Origin: an uncultured Lachnospiraceae bacterium
Lineage (GTDB): Bacteria; Bacillota; Clostridia; Lachnospirales; Lachnospiraceae
Direction of reading: 5' to 3'
DNA: 64,000 nt
Assembly: GCA_910584695.1 (NCBI GenBank)
Contig: CAJUBR010000006.1
Coordinates: 1 to 64,000 of the forward strand
The notes under the pieces: model-generated
Database searches by the model: none
What the model was told of the DNA's origin: nothing
What the model saw: the letters and a program-made list of their open reading frames with translations, nothing else
Shown: positions 1-7,736 of the stretch, in pieces
Position numbering within the stretch: the first letter of the stretch is position 1
How the letters are laid out: each line of letters starts with the position of its first letter
Translations under genes and position numbers: made by a program

Positions 1-234
1 AATAGAGCCCTGATCCATCACAATAATGGTGTCACAGTTCTTCACCGTCGCCAGTGCAATTCTCTGTTTCTCCCTATCGAAAAAACCGTTTCCTGCCTCT
101 TCCAGAAACGTATAATACTGCATTGGAAGCTTTCTTATAAATTCATGGGCATCCGCCGCTTTATCTGGATTACACATAATTGCAATTATTGTTATATCTT
201 TGGCGTTTGAAACCCATTCACCATTTGCTTCCAT
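1..234 (-). pseudogene. Remnant of a peptide-exporting ABC transporter ATPase domain
   Basis: The minus strand reads from an ATG at 234 to the window edge without a stop. The translation aligns by eye with the nucleotide-binding domain of bacteriocin/lantibiotic exporters. It has a helical-domain stretch (FIRKLPMQYYTFLEEAGNGF), then QRIALA from the signature region, then directly TVKNCDTIIVMDQGSI, which in intact proteins lies after Walker B and the H-loop region. The LSGGQ core reads FFDREKQ and the whole Walker B/D-loop segment is missing. An in-frame stop lies just upstream (256-258), so no Walker A or membrane domain is attached. This is seen directly. That it once exported the neighbouring double-glycine peptide is inference. 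The 3' end lies outside the window. Confidence 0.6.
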
Positions 235-311
235 CCTGAAATACACTTTATCCTTTTATTAACTCTATATTTTTTAAAAATTCATTACATTTAACTATGT
301 TAGTTCATTCT

Positions 312-480
312 ACCAAATTTTAATTTTTCCATCTTTTTTACCATCAAGACCATCAATATACTTTGTAAATACATTACCCATAAAATCGCCTGCAACACAA
401 CCTAATAATCCACTACCGAATTTAGTTGCAAGTGCATTACCTACTGCAATTCCTGTTTTTTCATCCTCTAAACCTTTCTA
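312..480 (-). pseudogene. Bacteriocin-like glycine-rich peptide fragment without a start codon
   Basis: On the minus strand an open stretch of about 55 codons follows a TAG at 478-480. It encodes a small-residue-rich segment (GIAVGNALATKFGSGLLGC) with GxxxG-like spacing, then a Lys/Asp-rich tail ending in KIKIW and a stop near 310. Small-residue and GxxxG patterns are common in pore-forming class II bacteriocins. No ATG, GTG or double-glycine leader precedes it in frame, and it overlaps the end of the small membrane protein upstream. It is best read as the C-terminal half of a broken bacteriocin-like gene. It could also be chance coding. Confidence 0.35.
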
Positions 481-670
481 TAATTCTGATAATTACTAAT
501 AGAAGGAGACCAAACATAAAAAATGCAAAAGAAATATTTCTTGTTTTTTCAAACAAATATGTATGTCTATAGACAAAATCATTTGCAAATATAAACATCA
601 GATTAACTAAACCATATCCTATACATCCGATACAAAATATTATCATAATAATCATTTTTAACTTATTCAC
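461..670 (-). CDS. Small two-helix membrane protein, possible bacteriocin immunity protein
   Basis: The 69-residue product has two predicted membrane helices (about residues 5-29 and 46-64) joined by a short polar, aromatic loop. Its first codon is GTG and the ribosome site is weak; an in-frame ATG at codon 6 is the alternative start. It lies downstream of the double-glycine-leader peptide gene on the same strand. Immunity proteins of peptide bacteriocins are often small membrane proteins in this position, so that is the best guess from context. No family is recognised. The reading frame runs directly into the bacteriocin-like fragment that follows. Confidence 0.4.
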   Translation of the reverse strand: MNKLKMIIMIIFCIGCIGYGLVNLMFIFANDFVYRHTYLFEKTRNISFAFFMFGLLLLVIIRIIERFRG

Positions 671-746
671 GAAAAACCACTCTTTCTCTCATATTTTTAT
701 AAATATTTTGAATCAGGTATTAAGTAATACCTGATTCATTTTTCAC

Positions 747-1136
747 TTAAGCTTTTTTACAAGTACATGTATATCCCATCGGATAAAGAGTTAACTCTTC
801 AGTAATTTTTACTCTTCGTTTACTTCCATATTTCTTTTTTATATTTTGGGCTTGTTTCCATGCAGAATACATTTGAGATGATATTACTCCGGCTCCACCA
901 GATGCAAGGAAAGCTGCTACACCTATTCCTGTTACACTTGTGACTGCACCTCCAACACCTGCACCTATAGCAATCAACCCATAAAATTGTGCATTTGCCG
1001 CAAGGCTTGTCACAGCTTCACCTGCATTCGTGTACCTATAGGTTTTTTTTCCTCCTTCCACATAAGTCATTTCCTCTTCACTCATCACTGCATAACTGCT
1101 TGGCATCACTAATGCCCCATCGTAGCACATTTCCAT
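747..1136 (-). CDS. Double-glycine-leader secreted peptide (bacteriocin-like), 129 aa
   Basis: The start is the ATG at 1136, preceded by AGGAGG with a 9-base spacer; an upstream in-frame ATG at 1181 has no such site. Residues 1-29 form a class II leader ending in SEEEMTYVEGG, the consensus cut by C39-peptidase ABC exporters. The mature part (about 100 aa) has a long hydrophobic stretch rich in Gly and Ala (around GLIAIGAGVGGAVTSVTGIG), then a very basic segment (KKKYGSKRRVK) and two Cys in the sequence TCTCKK. It is longer than typical class II bacteriocins but has the expected architecture. The LytTR regulator gene lies just upstream on the same strand. The only exporter trace nearby is a wreck, so export would need a transporter elsewhere. 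Confidence 0.75.
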   Translation of the reverse strand: MEMCYDGALVMPSSYAVMSEEEMTYVEGGKKTYRYTNAGEAVTSLAANAQFYGLIAIGAGVGGAVTSVTGIGVAAFLASGGAGVISSQMYSAWKQAQNIKKKYGSKRRVKITEELTLYPMGYTCTCKKA

Positions 1137-1225
1137 TTTCCGTGCCCTCCTTTGTTTTAAATTTGTTAAAACCTTTCGCAATTGGTTTATCTATATTAAC
1201 TTTCGCTAACACCTAACATATCCTC

Positions 1226-1295
1226 AGGTATAAGATACCTCATTCTCATCCACCGCAGGCTCGTTCTGAATCAGTGGTATACTCTACGTTATACC
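1226..1295. repeat. Two dyads between the LytTR regulator and the peptide gene
   Basis: A perfect inverted repeat (AGGTAT, 3-base gap, ATACCT) lies at 1226-1240. A second one (GGTATA, 8-base gap, TATACC) at 1276-1295 spans the stop codon of the regulator. Both contain the same GGTAT core. Neither is followed by a T-run, so they look more like operators or RNA processing hairpins than terminators. Confidence 0.45.
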
Positions 1296-1997
1296 ATAAT
1301 CATTATATGCCCTTTCAAATTCTTTCTTTCTCCTTCTGGCAACCGGAATCTTCTGTTCTCCCATATGTATGATGCCTTTCTCATAAATTGTAATCCTCGG
1401 TAAATTCACCATATATTGCCGGTTCACCTGAAAAAATTTCTGACTATCCAAAACCTTTTTTAATTCTTTGAGTGGCATATCCTTCCTGTATACTCTATTT
1501 TTCGTAACAATTTTTACAGCACCATCATTTGTTACAATATATAGGATATCAGGTTGTAAAATCCAAAATGGAATCCGGTTATAAAAGACTTTTATCTCTT
1601 CCGATTCCGTTATCTGGCTTTCGCATGACTTTACTGCCTCCCTAATCTCTTCTACGTCAAAAGGCTTCGTAATAAACCGAAATGCTTTTATCTGTAATAC
1701 CTCATTAAACCGTTCCATCCGATCAGATGTAATCACAATCTTACACTCCGGATTTCTTTCTATAATTTCCCGTCCGGTTTGAATACCATCCATCCCCGGC
1801 ATTTCGATATCCAAAAAAACCATATGATACATCTCAATCTGATTTATTAAATCCTGTCCGGATTGGAAAGTGCAAATGTTAAACGGCTTTCCTGTTTCTT
1901 TCATTTCCTTTTTCACCAGCTCTTCCAGTCGTTCCAATATCAGAGGTTCCTTATCACAGATTGCAACTTGTATCATTTCCGATTTCTGATTCTCCAT
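1284..1997 (-). CDS. LytTR-family response regulator
   Basis: The 237-residue protein has an N-terminal receiver domain (about 8-125) with the phospho-acceptor Asp63 in VFLDIEMPGMDG and the conserved Lys in ITKPF. A C-terminal LytTR DNA-binding domain (about 135-235) carries the family's FFQVNRQYMVNL stretch. LytTR regulators of this type (AgrA, ComE, PlnC) commonly control peptide bacteriocins, and this gene sits directly upstream of one. No histidine kinase gene is adjacent, so it is an orphan here. The start at 1997 follows AAGGAG. A promoter and tandem repeats lie upstream. Confidence 0.85.
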   Translation of the reverse strand: MENQKSEMIQVAICDKEPLILERLEELVKKEMKETGKPFNICTFQSGQDLINQIEMYHMVFLDIEMPGMDGIQTGREIIERNPECKIVITSDRMERFNEVLQIKAFRFITKPFDVEEIREAVKSCESQITESEEIKVFYNRIPFWILQPDILYIVTNDGAVKIVTKNRVYRKDMPLKELKKVLDSQKFFQVNRQYMVNLPRITIYEKGIIHMGEQKIPVARRRKKEFERAYNDYGIT

Positions 1998-2095
1998 GAA
2001 ATGCTGCTCCTTTTCTCTCTACCTTTACACCCGAATTCATATATCTTCTTGCCCCTAATTTCAAGATGCCACAAAAACTTCATCCTGTTCTTTTC

Positions 2096-2164
2096 AATAT
2101 ACCATTTTGCACTATGATTTTCAACAATAACCGTGTTAATGGTCGCTTAATCCCGTTAACGGTC
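2096..2164 (-). promoter_or_regulatory. Promoter with tandem LytTR-type repeats for the response regulator
   Basis: On the minus strand TTGAAA (2119-2124) and TATATT (2096-2101) are separated by 17 bases, a good sigma-A promoter. Upstream of the -35 lie two 10-base repeats, GACCGTTAAC (2155-2164) and GACCATTAAC (2135-2144), spaced 20 bases start to start. ACCGTTAA fits the published LytTR half-site pattern (W-M-M-GTT-N-R) closely. This suggests autoregulation by the downstream LytTR protein; that is inference. Confidence 0.6.
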
Positions 2165-2174
2165 AAACATTCCA

Positions 2175-2216
2175 AAACACAAACAGAGCGGAACAACCTT
2201 TCATCATTCCGCTCTG
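2175..2216 (-). terminator. Rho-independent terminator of the beta-helix gene
   Basis: The stem CAGAGCGGAA (2184-2193) pairs with TTCCGCTCTG (2207-2216). Read on the minus strand it is followed by a T-rich tract. It lies just beyond the stop codon at 2251. Confidence 0.7.
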
Positions 2217-2250
2217 CTTATATTCATATTATATCAAACCATCCAATACT

Positions 2251-3966
2251 TTATTTGGTCTTTCCTTTATTCTTTTTTATTTTCGTTTTAACCTTCGTAT
2301 CATTCCAGATACCGTGTTTTTTACATTTTTTTATTGTATTTTTCACAACCCAGTATACTTTTGCTTTGCCCGTCATAGAAATTCCGTTATTCTTAACACC
2401 GGTAATTTTATTATTGGCAATTGCAGAAACCTTTCCTTTTCCGGAAACACTAATACCGTTTTGTTTGCTGGTTGTTATTTTATTACTCTGTATTCCTTTA
2501 TTGTTTTTCTTACCGGTTCCAATGGTTCCGCCGACAACGGAAATTCCGTGTCTATTTGTATTTTTTATAGTATTTCCCGCAATATTTGTAATCTTGCCGG
2601 CATTTACACAAATTCCGTTCTGTTTTGTTTTATTTATCGTGTTTTCTGAAATATTTTTTATTGTAACCATATTCCGACTGCTTGAAGCACCTGCAATCGA
2701 AATTCCGTGTTTTTTGACATCTTTTATTGTATTCTCTGTAATATTTGTTATTTGTCCCGCATCTGCACAAATACCATTTTGCTTTACTGCTCTGATACTA
2801 TTTTTTGTGATATCCTTAACCGTACCGCCACCTACAGAGATTCCATGCTTTCCTATATTTTTCAGATCATTCTCCCGGATTGCGGTAATCCTACCCTTAT
2901 CTACCATAATTCCATTCATCTTAATACCATCTATCCGGTTTTGCTCAATCGTTACGTCATCCGAAGCAATAACATGCATGGAAAAACGATAAGGTCCTTT
3001 TATTGTATTATTAAACACATTCAGATTATTCGTACCGCTGCAGGTAATTGCAATTTTACAATACTTAAACTTCGCAGAACAGTTAAAGGTATTATTGCTG
3101 ATTGTGATATCTTTGTTTCTGTATTTACCACTCTTGGTATAGCGATGCTGACCCACACCACAAGGCACATCAATAAATTGGCTATTCGTTACCGTTACCT
3201 GCTGACAGGAGGTGCCATCAATGACAGAACCCTTCGCCCATGCCGAACTAACATCCGTCAAATCCGCTTCATTACTGGTCCATGCAGATTCCAACTGTAT
3301 CGCTTCTCTGGCATATGTATAATCCTTTTCTTTCCCCTTTTTATACCGGAAACCAGTCAGCGTACAGCCGCTGACCAGACCATTCTGAACTCCTACCAGT
3401 TCAACAATGTGGCAGTCGTATGTATTTTTTACTACACAATTCTTAAGTGTAATATTCCTCGCATGATCAAAACGGATAACATCTGTCCCTTTACTGGCCT
3501 TTTTGATATCTCCGCCATCCCATGTTCCGCCTTCCAAAGTAATATTTTCCGACATATCATAGCCACCCACAACATCTCTCTTGCCATTCTGGTCTACATT
3601 ATACAAGATTCCGTTGTTAATCAAACTATCCATTCGGTAAACCGTTGCTTTTTCATCCAATATAATATGGGTATTGGAATATACCTTTAATGTTCTGTCA
3701 ACATAATACGTTCCTGCCGGAAAATAAACAGTGATTACTGTTTGGGAACCAATCGCCTTATCCAATATATATTGTATTCCCTTTGCATCTGAAATCTTAT
3801 CTGTTGGATCCACTTTATATTTCGCCTGTGTAACTACATAGTCATAATCCGGCTGCAAAGCAGCGGCATCTGCGGAAGCCGATTTTACGCAAATTCCCAA
3901 ACATACAATAATTACTCTCCAAAACCATTTCATTCCTATTCCATATGCCTGTGCAATTTTTTTCAT
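2251..3966 (-). CDS. Secreted right-handed beta-helix repeat protein, 571 aa
   Basis: A signal peptide (basic start, hydrophobic segment around WRVIIVCLGICV, probable cut after ASA) is followed by a pectate-lyase-like N-terminal part with AKGIQYILDKA and VYFPAGTYYV, typical of pectin-lyase-fold proteins. From about residue 340 there are eight or nine rungs of about 23 residues alternating NGI and HGI starts with a conserved NTI step. The C-terminus is very Lys-rich and there is no LPXTG or transmembrane anchor. The start at 3966 has GGAGG upstream; an earlier ATG at 3981 overlaps that site. Such folds usually bind or cleave polysaccharides. No catalytic residues can be assigned, so enzyme activity is not claimed. 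Confidence 0.75.
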   Translation of the reverse strand: MKKIAQAYGIGMKWFWRVIIVCLGICVKSASADAAALQPDYDYVVTQAKYKVDPTDKISDAKGIQYILDKAIGSQTVITVYFPAGTYYVDRTLKVYSNTHIILDEKATVYRMDSLINNGILYNVDQNGKRDVVGGYDMSENITLEGGTWDGGDIKKASKGTDVIRFDHARNITLKNCVVKNTYDCHIVELVGVQNGLVSGCTLTGFRYKKGKEKDYTYAREAIQLESAWTSNEADLTDVSSAWAKGSVIDGTSCQQVTVTNSQFIDVPCGVGQHRYTKSGKYRNKDITISNNTFNCSAKFKYCKIAITCSGTNNLNVFNNTIKGPYRFSMHVIASDDVTIEQNRIDGIKMNGIMVDKGRITAIRENDLKNIGKHGISVGGGTVKDITKNSIRAVKQNGICADAGQITNITENTIKDVKKHGISIAGASSSRNMVTIKNISENTINKTKQNGICVNAGKITNIAGNTIKNTNRHGISVVGGTIGTGKKNNKGIQSNKITTSKQNGISVSGKGKVSAIANNKITGVKNNGISMTGKAKVYWVVKNTIKKCKKHGIWNDTKVKTKIKKNKGKTK

Positions 3967-4050
3967 TATACGCACCTCCATTTGTAACTATGCCTACCTA
4001 TTACTTTTCTTAGTCATCAATCGCAACACAGTGAATTACCATTCTGCTTC

Positions 4051-4989
4051 TTACAGATTTTCCTTTACCTGCTTATAAATCCCATCTGCATCCAACTGAT
4101 ATTTCTGAAGCAGTTCCACAGCCGGACCGGACTCTCCAAACTGGTCTCTCATACCGATCTTATAAACCGATATAGGTGCATGCTCACAAAGAACATCACA
4201 AACTGCAGAGCCAAGACCCCCAATAATGGAATGCTCCTCCACAGTAAATATTTTTTTCGTCTCTTTTGCAGCTTTCATTAAAATATCCTGATCAATCGGC
4301 TTGATCGTATGCATATTGATCACTCTTGCATCAATTCCGTCTTTTTCTAATTTGCAGGCAGCTTCTAATGCAAAGCTTACCTCTAATCCGGTAGCCACAA
4401 TGGTAATATCCTTACCCTCTCTTACCGTTACCCCTTTTCCGATCTCAAAACGGTAATCCGGTTTGTCGTTGATCACCGGTACAGCCAGACGTCCAAAGCG
4501 CAGGTAAACCGGACCGGTATACTCATAGGCTGCCTTTACTGCCGCCTTTGCCTCAACATCATCTGAAGGATTGATAATTACCATATGGGGAATGGTACGC
4601 ATTAATGCAATATCCTCATTACACTGATGGGTGGCTCCATCTTCTCCGACAGAAATACCCGCATGGGTCGCTCCAATCTTTACATTTAACTTTGGATACC
4701 CAATGGTATTACGGACTTGTTCAAAAGCACGTCCTGCTGCAAACATAGCAAAACTTGACGCAAACGGTACTTTCCCCGTTAAAGATAAACCTGCCGCAAT
4801 TCCCATCATATTACACTCCGCTATTCCACAATCTATATGTCTTTCAGGGAACTCCTTTTTAAAAATTCCGGTCTTTGTAGCAGCCGCCAGATCTGCATCC
4901 AAAACGACTAAATCTGCATGCTCTCTTCCAATTTCTAATAAAGCATTTCCATAACTCTCACGGGTAGCAATCTTCTTTATTTCTGACAT
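4051..4989 (-). CDS. Transketolase, C-terminal subunit
   Basis: The 312-residue protein covers the pyrimidine-binding and C-terminal domains of transketolase. It has the cofactor-activating region around GEDGATHQCNEDIALMRT, followed by NPSDDVEAKAA and a C-terminal domain with VEEHSIIGGLG. With the upstream gene it forms the split, two-subunit transketolase common in Clostridia, which moves two-carbon units in the non-oxidative pentose phosphate pathway. Its start overlaps the N-terminal subunit gene by 13 bases and uses AGGTG inside that gene, which implies translational coupling. Confidence 0.92.
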   Translation of the reverse strand: MSEIKKIATRESYGNALLEIGREHADLVVLDADLAAATKTGIFKKEFPERHIDCGIAECNMMGIAAGLSLTGKVPFASSFAMFAAGRAFEQVRNTIGYPKLNVKIGATHAGISVGEDGATHQCNEDIALMRTIPHMVIINPSDDVEAKAAVKAAYEYTGPVYLRFGRLAVPVINDKPDYRFEIGKGVTVREGKDITIVATGLEVSFALEAACKLEKDGIDARVINMHTIKPIDQDILMKAAKETKKIFTVEEHSIIGGLGSAVCDVLCEHAPISVYKIGMRDQFGESGPAVELLQKYQLDADGIYKQVKENL

Positions 4990-5813
4990 AATGCTTCACC
5001 TGCCTTTTCTAAGTCTGCCATTGCGACTGCATATTGTTCGTCATTCGGTGCCGCACCATGCCAGGAAGCCTGATTCTCCATAAAAGAAACACCTTTTCCC
5101 TTAACCGTCTTTGCAATGATCGCCGTGGGCATTCCCTTTGTTTCTCTCGCCTCTTTAAAGGCCGCATCAATAGCACCAAAGTCATGACCATCAATGGTAA
5201 TAACATGGAAATTAAATGCCTTAAATTTATCCGCAATCGGATACGGAGAACAAACCTGAGCTACACTTCCATCAATCTGTAAATCATTATTATCCACAAT
5301 CACTACTAAGTTATCTAATTTTTTATGACCGGCAAACATGGATGCCTCCCAAACCTGTCCTTCCTGAATTTCCCCGTCACCAAGCAGTGTATATACACGG
5401 TAATCTTCATTTGACAACTTTGCTGAAAGTGCCATGCCTACTGCAACCGAAATACCCTGACCTAAAGAACCCGCAGACATATCCACACCGGGGGTTCCTT
5501 TCATATCCGGATGCCCCTGAAGCATTTCACCTGTTTTACGAAGCTTTAAAAGTTCTTCCTCCGGAAAATATCCCTTTAGAGCAAGTGCACCATAAAGTGC
5601 CGGTGCCACATGTCCCTTTGATAAGACAAAACGGTCTCTGTCCGCTTTTTGGGGATTCTTCGGGTCTACATTCATTTCTTCAAAATACAAATAGGCCACT
5701 ATATCTGCTGCGGAAAGGGACCCACCGGGATGTCCGCATTTTGCAGCATGAACAGAAGCCACTATGTGCTTTCTTAACTGATTTGCACATTTTTGAAGTT
5801 CTAACTTATTCAT
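4977..5813 (-). CDS. Transketolase, N-terminal (thiamine pyrophosphate) subunit
   Basis: The 278-residue protein contains the TPP/Mg motif GDGEIQEGQVWEASMFA ending at NNDL, the early CGHPGGSLS motif, and GHDFGAIDAAF. Only the N-terminal third of a full-length transketolase is present; the rest is the next gene. The start at 5813 is set by TTAGGAG seven bases upstream. The longer frame from 5855 lacks a ribosome site. Confidence 0.92.
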   Translation of the reverse strand: MNKLELQKCANQLRKHIVASVHAAKCGHPGGSLSAADIVAYLYFEEMNVDPKNPQKADRDRFVLSKGHVAPALYGALALKGYFPEEELLKLRKTGEMLQGHPDMKGTPGVDMSAGSLGQGISVAVGMALSAKLSNEDYRVYTLLGDGEIQEGQVWEASMFAGHKKLDNLVVIVDNNDLQIDGSVAQVCSPYPIADKFKAFNFHVITIDGHDFGAIDAAFKEARETKGMPTAIIAKTVKGKGVSFMENQASWHGAAPNDEQYAVAMADLEKAGEALCQK

Positions 5814-5926
5814 GATCAATCTCCTAACTATTACCGATGCAGATACGCACCGCATTTACTGTTTCCTCTATGCCAAACCTGATTGTTTTTTACACGATTC
5901 TATTTCGTACCTTTAAAACATGTATC

Positions 5927-6469
5927 CTAATAATTTTCAGCTCTTAATTTAAAATAGCTTTGAGGGTGTGCACATACCGGACAAACCTCCGGTGCCTCTT
6001 TACCAATATGGATATGCCCGCAGTTAGAACACTCCCAAATCATATCTCCGTCTCTAGAAAATACCAGACCACCCTCCACGTTCTCTAATAACTTACGGTA
6101 TCTTTCCTCATGGGACTTTTCAATGGCACCTACCATCTCAAACGATTTGGCAATCTCATCAAATCCTTCTTCTCTTGCTGTTTTTGCAAACTCTGCATAC
6201 ATATCGGTCCACTCATAATGTTCCCCCGCTGCTGCATCCTTTAAATTCTCTACTGTTCCAGGAACGGCACCATCATGAAGAAGCTTAAACCACATCTTTG
6301 CATGCTCTTTTTCATTATTTGCTGTCTCTAAAAAAATATCAGCAATCTGATTATACCCGTCCTTCTTTGCTTTGCTTGCATAATACGTATACTTATTGCG
6401 AGCCTGTGATTCTCCGGCAAATGCTGCCATTAAATTAGCCTCTGTCTTTGTTCCTTTTAAACTTGGCAT
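5927..6469 (-). CDS. rbr: Rubrerythrin
   Basis: The 180-residue protein has a ferritin-like diiron domain (about 1-140) with repeated Glu and ExxH ligands, for example [10 protein letters not shown] and [12 protein letters not shown]-terminal rubredoxin-like Fe(SCys)4 domain follows, with two CxxC pairs (CSNCG and CPVCA). Rubrerythrin reduces hydrogen peroxide to water in anaerobes. The gene is monocistronic with a strong promoter upstream. Confidence 0.95.
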   Translation of the reverse strand: MPSLKGTKTEANLMAAFAGESQARNKYTYYASKAKKDGYNQIADIFLETANNEKEHAKMWFKLLHDGAVPGTVENLKDAAAGEHYEWTDMYAEFAKTAREEGFDEIAKSFEMVGAIEKSHEERYRKLLENVEGGLVFSRDGDMIWECSNCGHIHIGKEAPEVCPVCAHPQSYFKLRAENY

Positions 6470-6537
6470 GTTGATATCCTCCCTGAATCTTATAATTTTA
6501 GAAATGCCGCCGACATTCCGGCTATAATAATGGTTTC

Positions 6538-6565
6538 ATTATAACATTTTCTGTTATTTTTGCAA
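6538..6565 (-). promoter_or_regulatory. Promoter of the rubrerythrin gene
   Basis: On the minus strand TTGCAA (6560-6565) and a perfect TATAAT (6538-6543) are separated by 16 bases. An imperfect dyad (ATAATG...CATTAT) overlaps the -10 and could be an operator. A PerR site would make sense for a peroxide-stress gene, but the match to the PerR box is only partial. Confidence 0.6.
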
Positions 6566-6686
6566 GTGAAACCCCCACCGGCTGGCTCTGGTACAAAATC
6601 CACCTTTATGTTACAATAAAGAGCATAAAGATTCATGCTGTCGCATAAAATAATATTATACGGATTTTAACAGGGGAGGATATTAC

Positions 6687-7574
6687 ATGAGTGACTATAT
6701 TATTTCCTGCTGTTCCACAGCAGATTTATCACGGGAACATTTTGAAAAAAGAAAAATAAATTTTATATGCTTTCACTTTATGCTGGATAACATGACCTAT
6801 CAGGATGATCTAGGAAAATCTATTCCTTTTGATCAGTTCTACCAAAAAATGGCAGATGGTGCAATGACAAAAACTTCACAGGTAAATGCAGAAGAATTTA
6901 CCGAATATTTTCGTTCATTTTTAGAACAGGGAAAAGATATTTTGCACCTAACGCTCTCTTCTGGTATTTCCGGCGTATATAACTCCGCCTGTATTGCACG
7001 AGATACATTACTGGAAGAATTTCCTGACCGTAAAATATATATTGTAGATTCCCTGGCTGCATCCTCCGGTTACGGACTTCTAATGGATGCCATTGCCGAT
7101 AAACGGGATAGCGGGATGGATCTGGACACACTGTATCAATGGGCACTGGATCATCTTTTACTGCTAAATCACTGGTTTTTCTCCTCCGACCTTACCTTTT
7201 ATATCCGGGGTGGGCGTATTTCCAAAGCATCCGGAACCATTGGAAATCTGCTAAATATCTGTCCTCTGTTAGATGTCAACAGCGAAGGCCGGCTAATCGT
7301 ACGGCAAAAGGTTCGTACCAAGCGCAAAGTAATCAAAGAGATTGTTGTCAGAATGGAAGAAAATGCAAGAGACGGGCTTGATTATGACGGAAAATGCTAT
7401 ATCAGCCAGTCCGCCTGCTATGAGGATGCAAAGGCAGTGGCGGACTTAATTGAATCAAAATTCCCAAAGCTTGATGGCAAAGTGGAGATCAACAATATTG
7501 GAACTGTAATCGGAAGCCACACGGGACCGGGGACTGTGGCATTATTTTTCTGGGGAAAGGAACGGAGTCTGTAA
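6687..7574 (+). CDS. DegV family fatty-acid-binding protein
   Basis: The 295-residue protein shows the DegV family signatures: an N-terminal STADLS stretch, TKTSQ, LSSGISGVYNSA, the RGGRIS motif and the C-terminal IGSHTGPGTVALFF. DegV/FakB proteins bind a fatty acid between two domains, and FakB members present it to the kinase FakA. No fakA is nearby. The start follows GGGGAGG. The gene is transcribed divergently from rubrerythrin and shares a terminator region with the gene behind it. Confidence 0.9.
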   Translation: MSDYIISCCSTADLSREHFEKRKINFICFHFMLDNMTYQDDLGKSIPFDQFYQKMADGAMTKTSQVNAEEFTEYFRSFLEQGKDILHLTLSSGISGVYNSACIARDTLLEEFPDRKIYIVDSLAASSGYGLLMDAIADKRDSGMDLDTLYQWALDHLLLLNHWFFSSDLTFYIRGGRISKASGTIGNLLNICPLLDVNSEGRLIVRQKVRTKRKVIKEIVVRMEENARDGLDYDGKCYISQSACYEDAKAVADLIESKFPKLDGKVEINNIGTVIGSHTGPGTVALFFWGKERSL

Positions 7575-7662
7575 TGGTCGCATGCACCTGTTTTTCTGCT
7601 GACTATATACTATGTTGTTTTTAATTATTCCTCCGGTCTTCAACAAATATTATCGTTAAATT

Positions 7663-7704
7663 AAAAGGCTGCCGCACTCATTTTTTACTTTGCGACAGCC
7701 TTTT
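7663..7704 (-). terminator. Terminator between convergent genes
   Basis: A 14-base arm (7663-7676) pairs with 7691-7704. The stem GGCTGTCGCA/TGCGGCAGCC is flanked by AAAA and TTTT, so it can work both ways. Pairing is better on the minus strand (a G-U pair instead of a C-A mismatch). Confidence 0.8.
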
Positions 7705-7736
7705 ATCAATGTTTTTCTTAACTAAATAAAAACCCT

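Noticed and set aside
2707..3690. Long (327-codon) plus-strand frame opposite the beta-helix gene
   Set aside because: It is the antisense shadow of a repetitive gene with a clear signal peptide and ribosome site; its composition is unlike a real protein.
6522..6543. PerR operator at the rubrerythrin promoter
   Set aside because: There is a dyad, but it matches the PerR box only partly, so it is mentioned in the promoter entry and not called.
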